This document shows positions 1-8,531 of a stretch of DNA of 64,000 nt, piece after piece. A model generated the notes under the pieces. The model was given only the letters and a program-made list of their open reading frames with translations, was not told the DNA's origin and ran no database searches. A program made the position numbers and the translations under genes. The stretch's first letter is position 1. Every line of letters begins with the position of its first letter. Source of the stretch: Allohahella sp002354735 (GTDB taxonomy: Bacteria > Pseudomonadota > Gammaproteobacteria > Pseudomonadales > Oleiphilaceae); assembly GCF_047946665.1 (NCBI RefSeq), contig NZ_CP172312.1, forward strand, positions 1,364,001 to 1,428,000. The letters run 5' to 3'.

Positions 1-55
1 CCACAGCTTCTGCGCCCACTGTGGAGTGCGCTCCCCATATAATGATGTTTTTCAT
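1..55 (-). CDS. Partial CDS, N-terminus of a Rossmann-type oxidoreductase
   Basis: Only the first 18 codons lie in the window; the gene continues past its left edge. The peptide begins MKNIIIWGAHSTVGAEAV, a beta strand followed by a glycine-rich turn like the nucleotide-binding start of short-chain dehydrogenases or epimerases. Its ATG overlaps the stop of the preceding GNAT-like gene by four bases (ATGA), so the two are probably translationally coupled and this is the last visible member of the fatty-amine operon. Family assignment rests on very few residues. Confidence 0.45.
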   Translation of the reverse strand, partial: MKNIIIWGAHSTVGAEAV

Positions 56-1185
56 ATCGAAACTCCCTCCAGAGCCAAGGTCTCCACGCGTTTCGCTTCA
101 TAATTCTGCGACCAGCGACGCTGCCACGGCATGGTCAGCTTGAGCAGGCTGTCGTAGGCTTTCACATAGAAGTATTCATTCTCGATATGGCCGCCGAGTC
201 GCAACTTGGGAACGTAGCTGCTCTGCCCCAGGTACAGGCGCTTCAGCCCCTTGTTGATTGCCGAACGGATACCCTCGTACATGAGCGAGGTGTAGATGAG
301 TGGCGTGTCTTCCTGGTTGTAATCAATCCCGATTCGCTTGTTCAGCTGCTCCTGGTCGTCGAAAAAATTGATCAGGGCGCCCACTATGAGGCCGTTCTTT
401 CTGCACAGAATGAGCTCAGTTTGAGGCTCTCTCGAGCGCGCACACTCCAGGAAAAACCGTGGCACGGCTTCATCGAATTGATACTTGGCTTTAAGGAAGG
501 TGCCACGAAAGAGAGGATAGATTTGCTCGATGTAATCGGCATAGTCCTCGATGATTTCGAACTCGAATCGCTCGTGGGCGGCTTTCAGAACCTTGCGGGA
601 ATGCTTGCGCGCGTTTTTGGTAAGTGAAAGCGTGTAGTCATCAAAGCTCTTGTAATCAGTCTCGATGATGACTGTCGGCAAGGAGAACAGACGCTCGTAA
701 CCATGGTGCTCAATCCGCCCGAGATAATCGTCCGGAAAGGCGCAGTGAATGTCTTTGATAAGACTGACTTGCACATTCTGTTGCTGGGAGAAGCAATCAA
801 TATGGCTAACCATCGCTTCCACCAGCTCCGCGCTCGCAGCTTCAGGTAGCATCGGGATCCAGCCCTTGTCCGATATCAGGCAGCCGGCGATTGCAAATCG
901 GGTTTTGACGGAGCGACCCACAAGCCCAACCAGCTTGAAATACACATCCTGGACCGACTGCGGCAGAAGGGCATTGATATTGATATTGGTTCCCACATAC
1001 ACCGGCATGAAGGCCTGTGCTGCGCCGGCCGCCTCGATGGTAAGGTAGTGAACGCGCAGGTCGCCCCAAAGACCTTTCTCGACCGCTCTCAATATGCCGT
1101 ATGAAAAGTCGAGCTTTGACCCTTCGAAGCGCGCTATCAGCTCTGGTCCGAGTTCATCGATACTGTCGTAAACCTTGCGTTCCAT
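52..1185 (-). CDS. FemAB/GNAT-like acyl- or aminoacyltransferase
   Basis: A 377-residue soluble protein that looks like the GNAT-fold group related to peptidoglycan-type N-acyltransferases (FemAB-like). The C-terminal half has the typical ending of that group: a central strand (ELILCRKNGLIVGALINFF), then a YTSLMYEGIRSAI helix and an LYLGQSSYVPKLRLGG segment. FemX-type members move an amino acid from aminoacyl-tRNA onto an amine; other members use acyl-CoA. The start at 1185 is chosen because AGGGAAGGGA lies about eight bases upstream, whereas the farther ATG at 1224 has no ribosome-binding site. It sits downstream of the kinase, diiron and fatty-amine genes, so an amine or hydroxylamine acceptor is plausible. 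That acceptor is inferred, not shown. Confidence 0.6.
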   Translation of the reverse strand: MERKVYDSIDELGPELIARFEGSKLDFSYGILRAVEKGLWGDLRVHYLTIEAAGAAQAFMPVYVGTNININALLPQSVQDVYFKLVGLVGRSVKTRFAIAGCLISDKGWIPMLPEAASAELVEAMVSHIDCFSQQQNVQVSLIKDIHCAFPDDYLGRIEHHGYERLFSLPTVIIETDYKSFDDYTLSLTKNARKHSRKVLKAAHERFEFEIIEDYADYIEQIYPLFRGTFLKAKYQFDEAVPRFFLECARSREPQTELILCRKNGLIVGALINFFDDQEQLNKRIGIDYNQEDTPLIYTSLMYEGIRSAINKGLKRLYLGQSSYVPKLRLGGHIENEYFYVKAYDSLLKLTMPWQRRWSQNYEAKRVETLALEGVSI

Positions 1186-1239
1186 AACGTCTATCCCTTC
1201 CCTAAATGTCGTCTCGACCGGCATGTCGTAAGAACGCGG

Positions 1240-2280
1240 TTAATGATGCTGTCGCTGTGCGGGGGCCAACTTGCGCACCAGGACAGGAAAATCGGACCAT
1301 GTCTCAAGCTTCTGCTCGATGACCTGGCAACACAGTTCACTCAACTGCCATCTGGCGGTATCGCTCATGGCGTAAGGAAAAGGGCCAGTGGCACGAGTTG
1401 CGAGCATGACCGCCAGACAAGGCATCAGCCTGGCCTCGATCTGTTGGAACCATGCATCGTCCGACAGGCCCTGCCGATAACCGAGGAACACCTGCCTGGC
1501 CCCGTGCTGCCATATATCAAACGAAATGCCGTACTGGAAAAGTGGCAGCACGCCTGCAGCCAGCATAGTCGCCAGATCAAAGGCTGGATCTCCCTCGAGA
1601 ACACCTTCGTAGTCAACCAGAGCCATGCCACCTGCTGAATCGATAAGCATGTTCTTTGCCCACAGGTCGCTATGAATGAGACACTCTCGCCTGGTGGCCA
1701 TCTCCTCCAGCACTGACCGGGCAGATTCACCGACTAACGCTGAAATACCTGGCGCTATCAGGTTGTCATAAATGAAGGTGCGCAATGCGTCCGATTGACG
1801 GCTTGGGCAAGGAGAGGGCCATCCGCGGGATCGGCGATGGACCTGGCCGATCGCCTGTGCCATTGCGGCGATGCCTAAAATATAAAGATCGTAGTGTTCA
1901 GCCATGGCATCGATAAGGTTTGTCCGGCCCATGCCAACATCTGTCATGAGGAAGCTGAAGCTTTGACGGTCCATGTGCAGCATGCGTGGAATCTCAATCA
2001 GTTCGCCGCACCACTCACCAAACAGATCTAGCGCTCGAGCCTCAGTGAATATTCTTGATCGCGGAATCTTCAGATCCAGCGTACGAGGCCTTGTATGTGC
2101 GGCCTTCAAAAAGTAGCGCTTACCCGCGCAGTGGCAGCAGAAGACGTCATTGAAGTTCGAATGCGCGCCTATGGCTTCGATGTCCACCGCGCCCTGCGAG
2201 CGAAGAAATCTTTTCGCAGCATATTGTGCGGCAGCCGAGCGCTCTGTCGTGGCGCTGATATCAATTACTGTGGCATGCAT
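1240..2280 (-). CDS. APH/choline-kinase-fold phosphotransferase
   Basis: A 346-residue protein of the aminoglycoside phosphotransferase/choline kinase superfamily. Visible motifs are the catalytic loop HSDLWAKNML (H-x-D-x4-N) and the metal-binding VDYEGVLEGDPAFDLA, both in the usual order near two thirds of the length. The family phosphorylates small-molecule hydroxyls, including drugs, choline, homoserine and sugars. An AGGAG site lies just upstream of the ATG. It is the fourth gene from the end of the fatty-amine operon, 29 bases after the diiron gene. A natural role would be phosphorylating a pathway hydroxyl as a leaving group, as the unrelated kinase VlmJ does in valanimycin synthesis, or self-protection. 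The substrate is unknown. Confidence 0.75.
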   Translation of the reverse strand: MHATVIDISATTERSAAAQYAAKRFLRSQGAVDIEAIGAHSNFNDVFCCHCAGKRYFLKAAHTRPRTLDLKIPRSRIFTEARALDLFGEWCGELIEIPRMLHMDRQSFSFLMTDVGMGRTNLIDAMAEHYDLYILGIAAMAQAIGQVHRRSRGWPSPCPSRQSDALRTFIYDNLIAPGISALVGESARSVLEEMATRRECLIHSDLWAKNMLIDSAGGMALVDYEGVLEGDPAFDLATMLAAGVLPLFQYGISFDIWQHGARQVFLGYRQGLSDDAWFQQIEARLMPCLAVMLATRATGPFPYAMSDTARWQLSELCCQVIEQKLETWSDFPVLVRKLAPAQRQHH

Positions 2281-2309
2281 ATTCGGCTCCTTCTCCTGAC
2301 TTTTTCTGC

Positions 2310-3281
2310 CTAGGCCAAAAATTCAATGGCTTCTTCGAGTCCCATGAAACGCAGTCGCCCTTCCTGCAACTCTCGAGTCATCTTGTTGGCAATATCCATG
2401 CGGGCCTGGGGGTCCGTTTCAATCAACAGGGTTCCTGGGATCAGCTCATACCCCTGAAGCAAGTCGCGAAGATCGGCCATCCCCTGTTGAAAGAGTGCTT
2501 CGCGGCGCAGGGTGACATGCGCCGTCGGCAGTTCCTTCCACTTGCTCACGCCGGCCTTGATCAGCTCGAGTATTCTTGGCTTGTCTTCAGGCCGGCGCTG
2601 CAGATGCTGCTGAATGATTGAGGCGCCAACTGTCAGATGTCTGATTTCATCAATATTTGCGCCGTGCTCGATTTGCGCAGCTGCGGGGTCGATCAGACGC
2701 CATTTGCGCTCGCTGATTTCCGCCGCTGGCGCAAGCACGCCCTCAACCATGATCGTGAACAGCACTACACCGCCGATGAAGTCGCCTTGATCTCGCACCA
2801 CGCTCAAAACCCAGGCTTCCAGCGGCTCAAGTACCTGCTTGCGTTGTTCACCCACATAGCGTTCGAGAACGGTCGCCAGCTCGTCTTCCCTGATACCCAT
2901 CTCGAACAGGTGGCCCCGAAAGATGGACGCATGTCGCGCCTCATCGATAGCCTGGGTGAGATAGAACTCCATGGTGCTTATGTCGGGTGCGTGAATCACG
3001 AGGTAAGACAATGCTCGGGCAGCCAGCTCCTCGGCGATAGAGCGGTAACCAAGCTCCTCGATCATGGCGTCCCTAAGAGGGCCTGGCTGCTTCATCCTGT
3101 CAGGTGTCTGCGCCTCTGGCTTATGACCATTGACCAGTCCATGCCACGTACCCTGTGCCACTGCATTGATCCAGTAGTTCAGGTTGCATGTTTCAGCACT
3201 CAGGGAAAGCGTAAGAGCGCCTTCCGTCAGTCCTGGTGCCAGATCCCAGTTCGCTTCGTCAAACATCGCTGCGTTCCTCAT
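2310..3281 (-). CDS. Diiron ferritin-like oxygenase, AurF/VlmB type
   Basis: A 323-residue helical protein with two copies of the diiron ligand pattern. The first is glutamate 84 or 85, about 28 residues, then DEARH at 113-117. The second is E180, 30 residues, then DEIRH at 211-215. The duplicated E-X28-37-DEXRH pattern is the published hallmark of AurF-type N-oxygenases and also fits other ferritin-like oxygenases such as VlmB-like proteins. It probably binds two irons and activates O2, perhaps oxidising the nitrogen of the amine made by the neighbouring fusion enzyme. An internal ATG at 3266 has a better ribosome-binding site (GAGGA, eight bases upstream) and could be the real start. It begins seven bases after the membrane-protein gene. 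Class is well supported; reaction is inferred. Confidence 0.75.
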   Translation of the reverse strand: MRNAAMFDEANWDLAPGLTEGALTLSLSAETCNLNYWINAVAQGTWHGLVNGHKPEAQTPDRMKQPGPLRDAMIEELGYRSIAEELAARALSYLVIHAPDISTMEFYLTQAIDEARHASIFRGHLFEMGIREDELATVLERYVGEQRKQVLEPLEAWVLSVVRDQGDFIGGVVLFTIMVEGVLAPAAEISERKWRLIDPAAAQIEHGANIDEIRHLTVGASIIQQHLQRRPEDKPRILELIKAGVSKWKELPTAHVTLRREALFQQGMADLRDLLQGYELIPGTLLIETDPQARMDIANKMTRELQEGRLRFMGLEEAIEFLA

Positions 3282-3287
3282 TCGTCA

Positions 3288-3779
3288 TTATCCGTTCAAG
3301 AGTGCGGCTTTACTGACGCTCGGTTGCGCCTGCTCGAATTCCATATGAAAGCGCTGGAAGGCCTGGTTGGGTTCAGCCTCGAATTTCAGTCCGAAAGACT
3401 TGTAAATATTGCCGAATATGCAGCGATCAGCGGCCAGATGAATCGGCATGGCCAACATCGCCCACTCCAGACCGGACACGAAATACCAGATCAATGTGAC
3501 AATCGAAACGCTTGCGAAGCTGTGGCAGCTGTTGTAGGCCACGATGCACCACCGAGGCACATCGCTGCCGGCTGGCGCACACTTGTTCTTGTTGTGGAAG
3601 TACATGCCAGGCGCCGTGCCAATGAGGTCGATCCACCAGAACATGAACAGGAACGTCCACCAGTTGACCTCCCGCCAGTTGACGGCAACAGCAATCATCA
3701 TCACCGTCATGATGCACAGCCAATCAACACGAACCATCTGATAGAGCGTAGGTGTGAAGAATCTATTGTACTTATCCAT
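3288..3779 (-). CDS. Small polytopic membrane protein of the amine operon
   Basis: 163 residues with about four hydrophobic segments (LCIMTVMMIAVAV, FLFMFWWIDLIG, SIVTLIWYFVSG, WAMLAMPIHLAA). Histidines lie at or near membrane borders (MYFHNKN, NSCHSF, MPIHLAADR), followed by a GN-x-YK segment. I do not recognise the family with confidence; the H-x4-DR ending weakly recalls DUF4260-like proteins. The start at 3779 is favoured by AGGAG ten bases upstream; a longer reading frame would run into the fusion-enzyme gene. It is sandwiched between the fusion enzyme and the diiron oxygenase, with only 25- and 6-base gaps. A role beside the diiron enzyme, comparable to the membrane protein VlmO that works with VlmB, is speculation from gene order. 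Confidence 0.6.
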   Translation of the reverse strand: MDKYNRFFTPTLYQMVRVDWLCIMTVMMIAVAVNWREVNWWTFLFMFWWIDLIGTAPGMYFHNKNKCAPAGSDVPRWCIVAYNSCHSFASVSIVTLIWYFVSGLEWAMLAMPIHLAADRCIFGNIYKSFGLKFEAEPNQAFQRFHMEFEQAQPSVSKAALLNG

Positions 3780-3804
3780 CTGCTGAGCTCCTGATTCAGT
3801 CCAG

Positions 3805-6800
3805 TTACGCGAGAGTCTGGCGGTAAGCAGGCACGAATGCGTGCTCACGACTCGGAACATGCACCTCGAAGCCATGTTTGCGAGCCAAACTCTGATAAAT
3901 CGCAATATCCGTCATCCGTATATCCGTCCCCAGTGACGCGAGCGTTAACGAGTCCTCCAGGGCTATCAGCATGGTCTCCGCCATACAGGCGTAACAGAGG
4001 CCTTTTTCCAGGTCAGTGTGCATGCCGAGCTCGCTCCCCTGCGGAAGCTGCACCACGCCGCCATCGTAGACAAAGACATCCGGACGCTGCGTTGCCATAT
4101 CTCTGCTAACGTTCGAGGGCCGCGATATATCGCAGATAATGGCCCCTTGGGCGGGTTGGTCAGGACCTATGGCGGCATCGGGTGAATTCGTCGCGGTTAC
4201 GATAACGTCGGCATGGGGCAAGCCTTCGCTCCAGTCTGAAGTCAGCACCAGGGCGCCACTCTGTTCGAGCGCAAGCACCCTGTCCCGCAAACTCTCTGCA
4301 CGGCCGAGTAATTCTATCTGCGACTGCAGCGGCCCTTTGGCGAAAGCGAAGGTCTGGGAGAGATCGTGCCGCCCAGCAACGATCTCTTCACCTATCTGGA
4401 TCATGCGTGTCATTGAAGCGCTGGAACTGGCGGGATTACCGATCAGATACAGCCGTCGCACGAGCGGCGCCAATAACAAGGCCATTGCGCGCCCTATGGC
4501 ACCTGTCGCGCCTACTATCGCAATCGAGCATTCGCGCAGAGTCATGCCAGGGCGGCCGAGCGCCCGGACTATTGACAGGAAACCTACCAGCGCAGTGAAG
4601 GTGTTGCCGGTGGTGATATGGACACCCGGGGGCGTCTGCAACAAGAGGCCGCCCTGGGTAACGGTTGATGTATAAGCGCCCAACCCAACGATTCTGGCGC
4701 CCTCGGCTACCGCTTTGTCCATGGCCTGCTGGACCTCCAGCAGAGCCTGCGCCTGCGGCATCTTTACGAGATCGCTGGCTGTTCGTGGCACCACCCAGAA
4801 CTGTCCGGTGATCATGTCTCCGGTATCAGACATCAACTGGTTCTCTCCGCCCAGGAAGGGCTCGAAATTGTCACCGAAGACCTTCCCGATGTGTTGCAGC
4901 TGCTGGTCATCGAAGCGCTGCAGCGAAATATCGAAGTCTGCATAGGTCTGTGAAGTGAGTGGGTGCAGGAGAAACCCGAAGCCTCTGGCGCCGTTCGTAA
5001 TCGAGGGCTTGAGGAAGTCAACGGTGTAGGTCGGGCTGGATGGTATCTCAGGTCGGCTCAGACCGACGAGGTGGCCAATCATCTGACCCATATTTCGTGT
5101 CGCCAGCACACCGAGTGTATTGTCCAGCGCCTCCAGAACCCTCTGGCACTCTACCCATGTCACAGTGAGTGGCGGCTGGATTCGTAGCACATTGCCGTTA
5201 TTGAGCGTGAACGCGAGTCGCACGTGCTCATGATTGAGCAGGTAGCTCATCAGCAGAGATGTGAGAAATTCCTCTTCGGATACACTGGCCAGAAGGCCAG
5301 AGCCAAATCGGTATCGATCTATGTCGATGTGCACACCGAGCATGAGTCCAGTGCCGCGTACGTCTCTGATGAGCTGCGGATATTTTCGCTGTAGGTCCAG
5401 TAGAGCCCGCTTGAGCCTGGTGCCGATCTCCCGGACCTGGCGCATCAGTGCGCCGTCATCAGCCGACAACAGGTCCAATGCCTTTAGCCCGACTGCACAG
5501 GCGAGTCCATTACCCGCGAATGTTGAAGTATGTCTGGTGGCAAATTCATCGTTATACACGCGTGAACTTGCCAGACATGCACCGATCGGCATCAAGCCAC
5601 CGCCCAGGCCTTTCGCCAAGGTGATGACGTCTGGCGATAGCTCGAGCTGATCACTGTAGAACATCGAACCAGTGCGTCCCAGACCGGTCTGCACCTCGTC
5701 GACTACGAAGACAGTTCCGTGTTCGCGACAGAGTGCCTGGGCCTTCTGGAGGTAGCCGGGCTGAGGCATGATGATGCCGGCCTCACCCTGGATCGGCTCT
5801 ACAATAAATCCGGCGTATTCTCGCGTCAGGAGTGCCTGTTCCAGTGCTGTGAGATCGTTGAAAGGGACGTGATGGAAATCTTCTGAGACAGCAAAGTGCT
5901 TGCGGTATTTCTCACGCCCGGTAGCTGACAGCGCCCCCAGCGTCTTGCCATGGAAACCATTTACGGTGGCCAGTATCTTTTTGCGTCCAGTGGTGGATCT
6001 CGACAGCTTGATAGCGGCTTCAATCGCTTCCGCGCCGCTATTGCAGAACGTCGTGTACGCTATATCGCCAGGTGCCAATTCCGCCAGACGGACGGCCAAT
6101 CGGCTCGCTAAATGCTGAAAAGAAGGCTGCACCATTGCGGGCAGGCTCTGTTTATGGAAATCAAGGATGGCCTCCCAGATTTGAGGGTGATTGTGGCCGA
6201 AAGGCAGGGCGCCATATTGCGAGAGAAAGTCCAGGTATTCATTGCCGTCTTCATCATACAGATGAAGCCCATCTGCCCTCACGAACTCCTTATCGAGCCT
6301 CAACTGCGATAGCTTGCGTCCGAATTCCGGGTTCATTGCACGAATGAACGCATGTTCGCTGTTGTGAACTTTCTGCTGATATTTTTGAGCTACAAGCTGC
6401 ACGGGGTGATATGTCGAGCTGGAGTCCGCATACGCCTCACTCCCACTTCCCTGCTCTGTCAATCGAGAGGCTATATCCTCAAGCGTCGGGTTGTTGGTAT
6501 AGAGGCTTTGCACTTCCACGGTTCGCTGTAGCTTGGCTTCGAGCACGAAGAGGAGTTCATGAAGTTGCAGCGAGCTCAGTCCGAGTTCTGCAATCCTGTG
6601 AGTTGAGCGTATGCTCTCCACAGGTGCGTTGAGCAGTCGGGCCAGTTGATCCCGTAACAGTGGAAGGAGGCCATCGGGCAAAGCAGGCACCTGGATCGGC
6701 TCTATCTCAGTATGCTTGTTGCCTCCCAGCGTGAGTGGCTTCCAGCCATGAACCAGCTTGAGCTTATCGTCCTGACTGGCGAGTCTTGTCGCTGCGCGCT

Positions 6801-8463
6801 GCACCTTACCGCTAGTGGTTCGTGGAATAGTGCCAAACGCGACCAGGATCACTTCTGCCAGCTGAAACTCATGTTCCGATTGAACGGCTGCGGAAATATT
6901 CAGACAAAGTTGATCTAGCTGATGCGATGGCTGCTTCTCAACACCTTTTGCAACTTCACACACCGCAACAGCCTGACTGATCTGATCCTTGCCAGTAATC
7001 GAGAAAACCGCGCTCCGGACGATGCGCTCGTCCGCGTAGTCGATGCTGCTTTCGATATCCTGGGGATAGATGTTGCGTCCATTGCAGATAAACACATCCT
7101 TCAGGCGGCCGGTGATGTAAATCTGCCCGTTGTACTGCACGCCGAGGTCTCCCGTGCGCAAATATCGATTCACGGGATCAGATGCGAGTCTTGCACCGAA
7201 GGTATGTTTCGAAGCCTCGGCATTCTGCCAGTAGCCGAGAGCAACACTCGGGCTGGAAGTCCAAAGCTCCCCTATTTGGCCTTCGGCGCATATCTCCGCC
7301 GTTTCCGGATCTACAATTTTCACAAGCGTATCGGCGCGCGGGCTACCGACGCTGACGTACTCGACCGCACGAGCGTCTGGCAAAGACGAGGGCTTGAACT
7401 GTCCCTGCCCGAGGAGTGCGATATCAATATTCTGTGAAACAGGCTCAGTGCCAAGTGCCTGGGCAGTGACAAAAAGCGTGGCTTCTGCAAGCCCATAACA
7501 AGGATGGAGTGATGATTTCCGCAAACCTGTCATCGAGAAGGCGTGGTGGAATTCATCCAGCGTCTTCCGTCGAACCGACTCGGCTCCGTTCCAGGCTACC
7601 TCCCAACAGGAGAGGTCCAGCGTGGTCTTCTCCGTCTCGGAAATCTTTTTTATGCAGAGATCGTATGCGAAGTTCGGAGCACCGCTAATAGTGCAGCGAT
7701 TATCGGATATCAGCTTGAGCCAGAGATAGGGCGACCTGGCGAAATCTGCAGGCGACATGAAGTAGCAGGGTACGCCGGCATAGAGGCTGCAGAGGATCTT
7801 ACCGATCAGACCCATGTCGTGGTAAAGCGGTAGCCAGGACCCCACAACAGAATCCGCATTGAATCCCATGCCATCCATAAGCAGGCGACAGTTATGAAAC
7901 AGGTTGTCATGGCTGACCATGACGCCTTTGGGCACCGACGTTGACCCGGAGGTGTACTGCAGGAAAGCAATGTCATCCCGCTTGCCGCGATGAGGAACGA
8001 AGTCCTGCGTCGAGGGCGTGACCGACAAGGTCTCTACGTCGAGTATGCTGCCGGTGAAATTGAGCTGAGCACGGGACTCCGCCAGCATCGCGACAGCACC
8101 CTGCTCTGCAATGAGAATAGCTGGCTGACAGTCTGCAATGATACCCCGGGCTCGACCGAGCTGACGTCCATGTCTTAGCGGATACGCGGTGACCGGAATG
8201 CAGCCTGCGTAAAGTGCTCCGAAGAAAGCGGCAACGTAATGCAGGTCAGACGGCAGCATGATCAGCACACGATCCGATGGCCTCACCTGACGCTGAATCT
8301 GCGAACCAATGGATCTGGCCCAGGCATCGAGTGCCGCATAGCTGATGGGTCGCTCTCCACTCTGAGTGCCGATATAAACCAGGGCCTGCTGCTCGGATTT
8401 CTCCTCAGCACGAATCTGCAGGAGGTCGATCCAGGAGCGGCTGTCAGTTACTGTTGCCATCAT
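3805..8463 (-). CDS. Fused fatty acyl-AMP ligase / ACP / aminotransferase / acyl-thioester reductase
   Basis: A single ~1552-residue chain with four domains. Residues 1-575 are an FAAL-type adenylating enzyme (YTSGSTSVPKG at 170-180, LPLYHDMGLIG, YGLAEATLF, RTGDLG). Residues 598-670 are a carrier protein with the phosphopantetheine serine near 631 (LGLSSLQL). Residues 700-1120 are a class-III PLP aminotransferase (VVDEVQTGLGRTG, Lys951 in LAKGLGGG). Residues 1125-1552 match cyanobacterial acyl-ACP reductase: GLGAYTSTV, TTGNTFTA, Rossmann GATGAIG near 1318, and YACMAE holding the expected catalytic cysteine near 1492. The predicted sequence is fatty acid to acyl-AMP, acyl-ACP, aldehyde, then fatty amine. 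The separate TamA and TamH proteins of tambjamine synthesis do comparable chemistry. Two adjacent ATG codons follow AAGGA. It is the core enzyme of the operon. Confidence 0.9.
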   Translation of the reverse strand: MMATVTDSRSWIDLLQIRAEEKSEQQALVYIGTQSGERPISYAALDAWARSIGSQIQRQVRPSDRVLIMLPSDLHYVAAFFGALYAGCIPVTAYPLRHGRQLGRARGIIADCQPAILIAEQGAVAMLAESRAQLNFTGSILDVETLSVTPSTQDFVPHRGKRDDIAFLQYTSGSTSVPKGVMVSHDNLFHNCRLLMDGMGFNADSVVGSWLPLYHDMGLIGKILCSLYAGVPCYFMSPADFARSPYLWLKLISDNRCTISGAPNFAYDLCIKKISETEKTTLDLSCWEVAWNGAESVRRKTLDEFHHAFSMTGLRKSSLHPCYGLAEATLFVTAQALGTEPVSQNIDIALLGQGQFKPSSLPDARAVEYVSVGSPRADTLVKIVDPETAEICAEGQIGELWTSSPSVALGYWQNAEASKHTFGARLASDPVNRYLRTGDLGVQYNGQIYITGRLKDVFICNGRNIYPQDIESSIDYADERIVRSAVFSITGKDQISQAVAVCEVAKGVEKQPSHQLDQLCLNISAAVQSEHEFQLAEVILVAFGTIPRTTSGKVQRAATRLASQDDKLKLVHGWKPLTLGGNKHTEIEPIQVPALPDGLLPLLRDQLARLLNAPVESIRSTHRIAELGLSSLQLHELLFVLEAKLQRTVEVQSLYTNNPTLEDIASRLTEQGSGSEAYADSSSTYHPVQLVAQKYQQKVHNSEHAFIRAMNPEFGRKLSQLRLDKEFVRADGLHLYDEDGNEYLDFLSQYGALPFGHNHPQIWEAILDFHKQSLPAMVQPSFQHLASRLAVRLAELAPGDIAYTTFCNSGAEAIEAAIKLSRSTTGRKKILATVNGFHGKTLGALSATGREKYRKHFAVSEDFHHVPFNDLTALEQALLTREYAGFIVEPIQGEAGIIMPQPGYLQKAQALCREHGTVFVVDEVQTGLGRTGSMFYSDQLELSPDVITLAKGLGGGLMPIGACLASSRVYNDEFATRHTSTFAGNGLACAVGLKALDLLSADDGALMRQVREIGTRLKRALLDLQRKYPQLIRDVRGTGLMLGVHIDIDRYRFGSGLLASVSEEEFLTSLLMSYLLNHEHVRLAFTLNNGNVLRIQPPLTVTWVECQRVLEALDNTLGVLATRNMGQMIGHLVGLSRPEIPSSPTYTVDFLKPSITNGARGFGFLLHPLTSQTYADFDISLQRFDDQQLQHIGKVFGDNFEPFLGGENQLMSDTGDMITGQFWVVPRTASDLVKMPQAQALLEVQQAMDKAVAEGARIVGLGAYTSTVTQGGLLLQTPPGVHITTGNTFTALVGFLSIVRALGRPGMTLRECSIAIVGATGAIGRAMALLLAPLVRRLYLIGNPASSSASMTRMIQIGEEIVAGRHDLSQTFAFAKGPLQSQIELLGRAESLRDRVLALEQSGALVLTSDWSEGLPHADVIVTATNSPDAAIGPDQPAQGAIICDISRPSNVSRDMATQRPDVFVYDGGVVQLPQGSELGMHTDLEKGLCYACMAETMLIALEDSLTLASLGTDIRMTDIAIYQSLARKHGFEVHVPSREHAFVPAYRQTLA

Positions 8464-8531
8464 TTCATCCTTCGGCTGTGGTGCGCGTCCCTGCGCAAGT
8501 TTCGTCCTTGAGCCTGCCTATCCGCGCCTGA

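Noticed and set aside
2637..3794. 385-residue plus-strand open frame opposite the diiron and membrane-protein genes
   Set aside because: It is antisense to two genes with clear motifs and ribosome-binding sites, and its translation has no recognisable domains.
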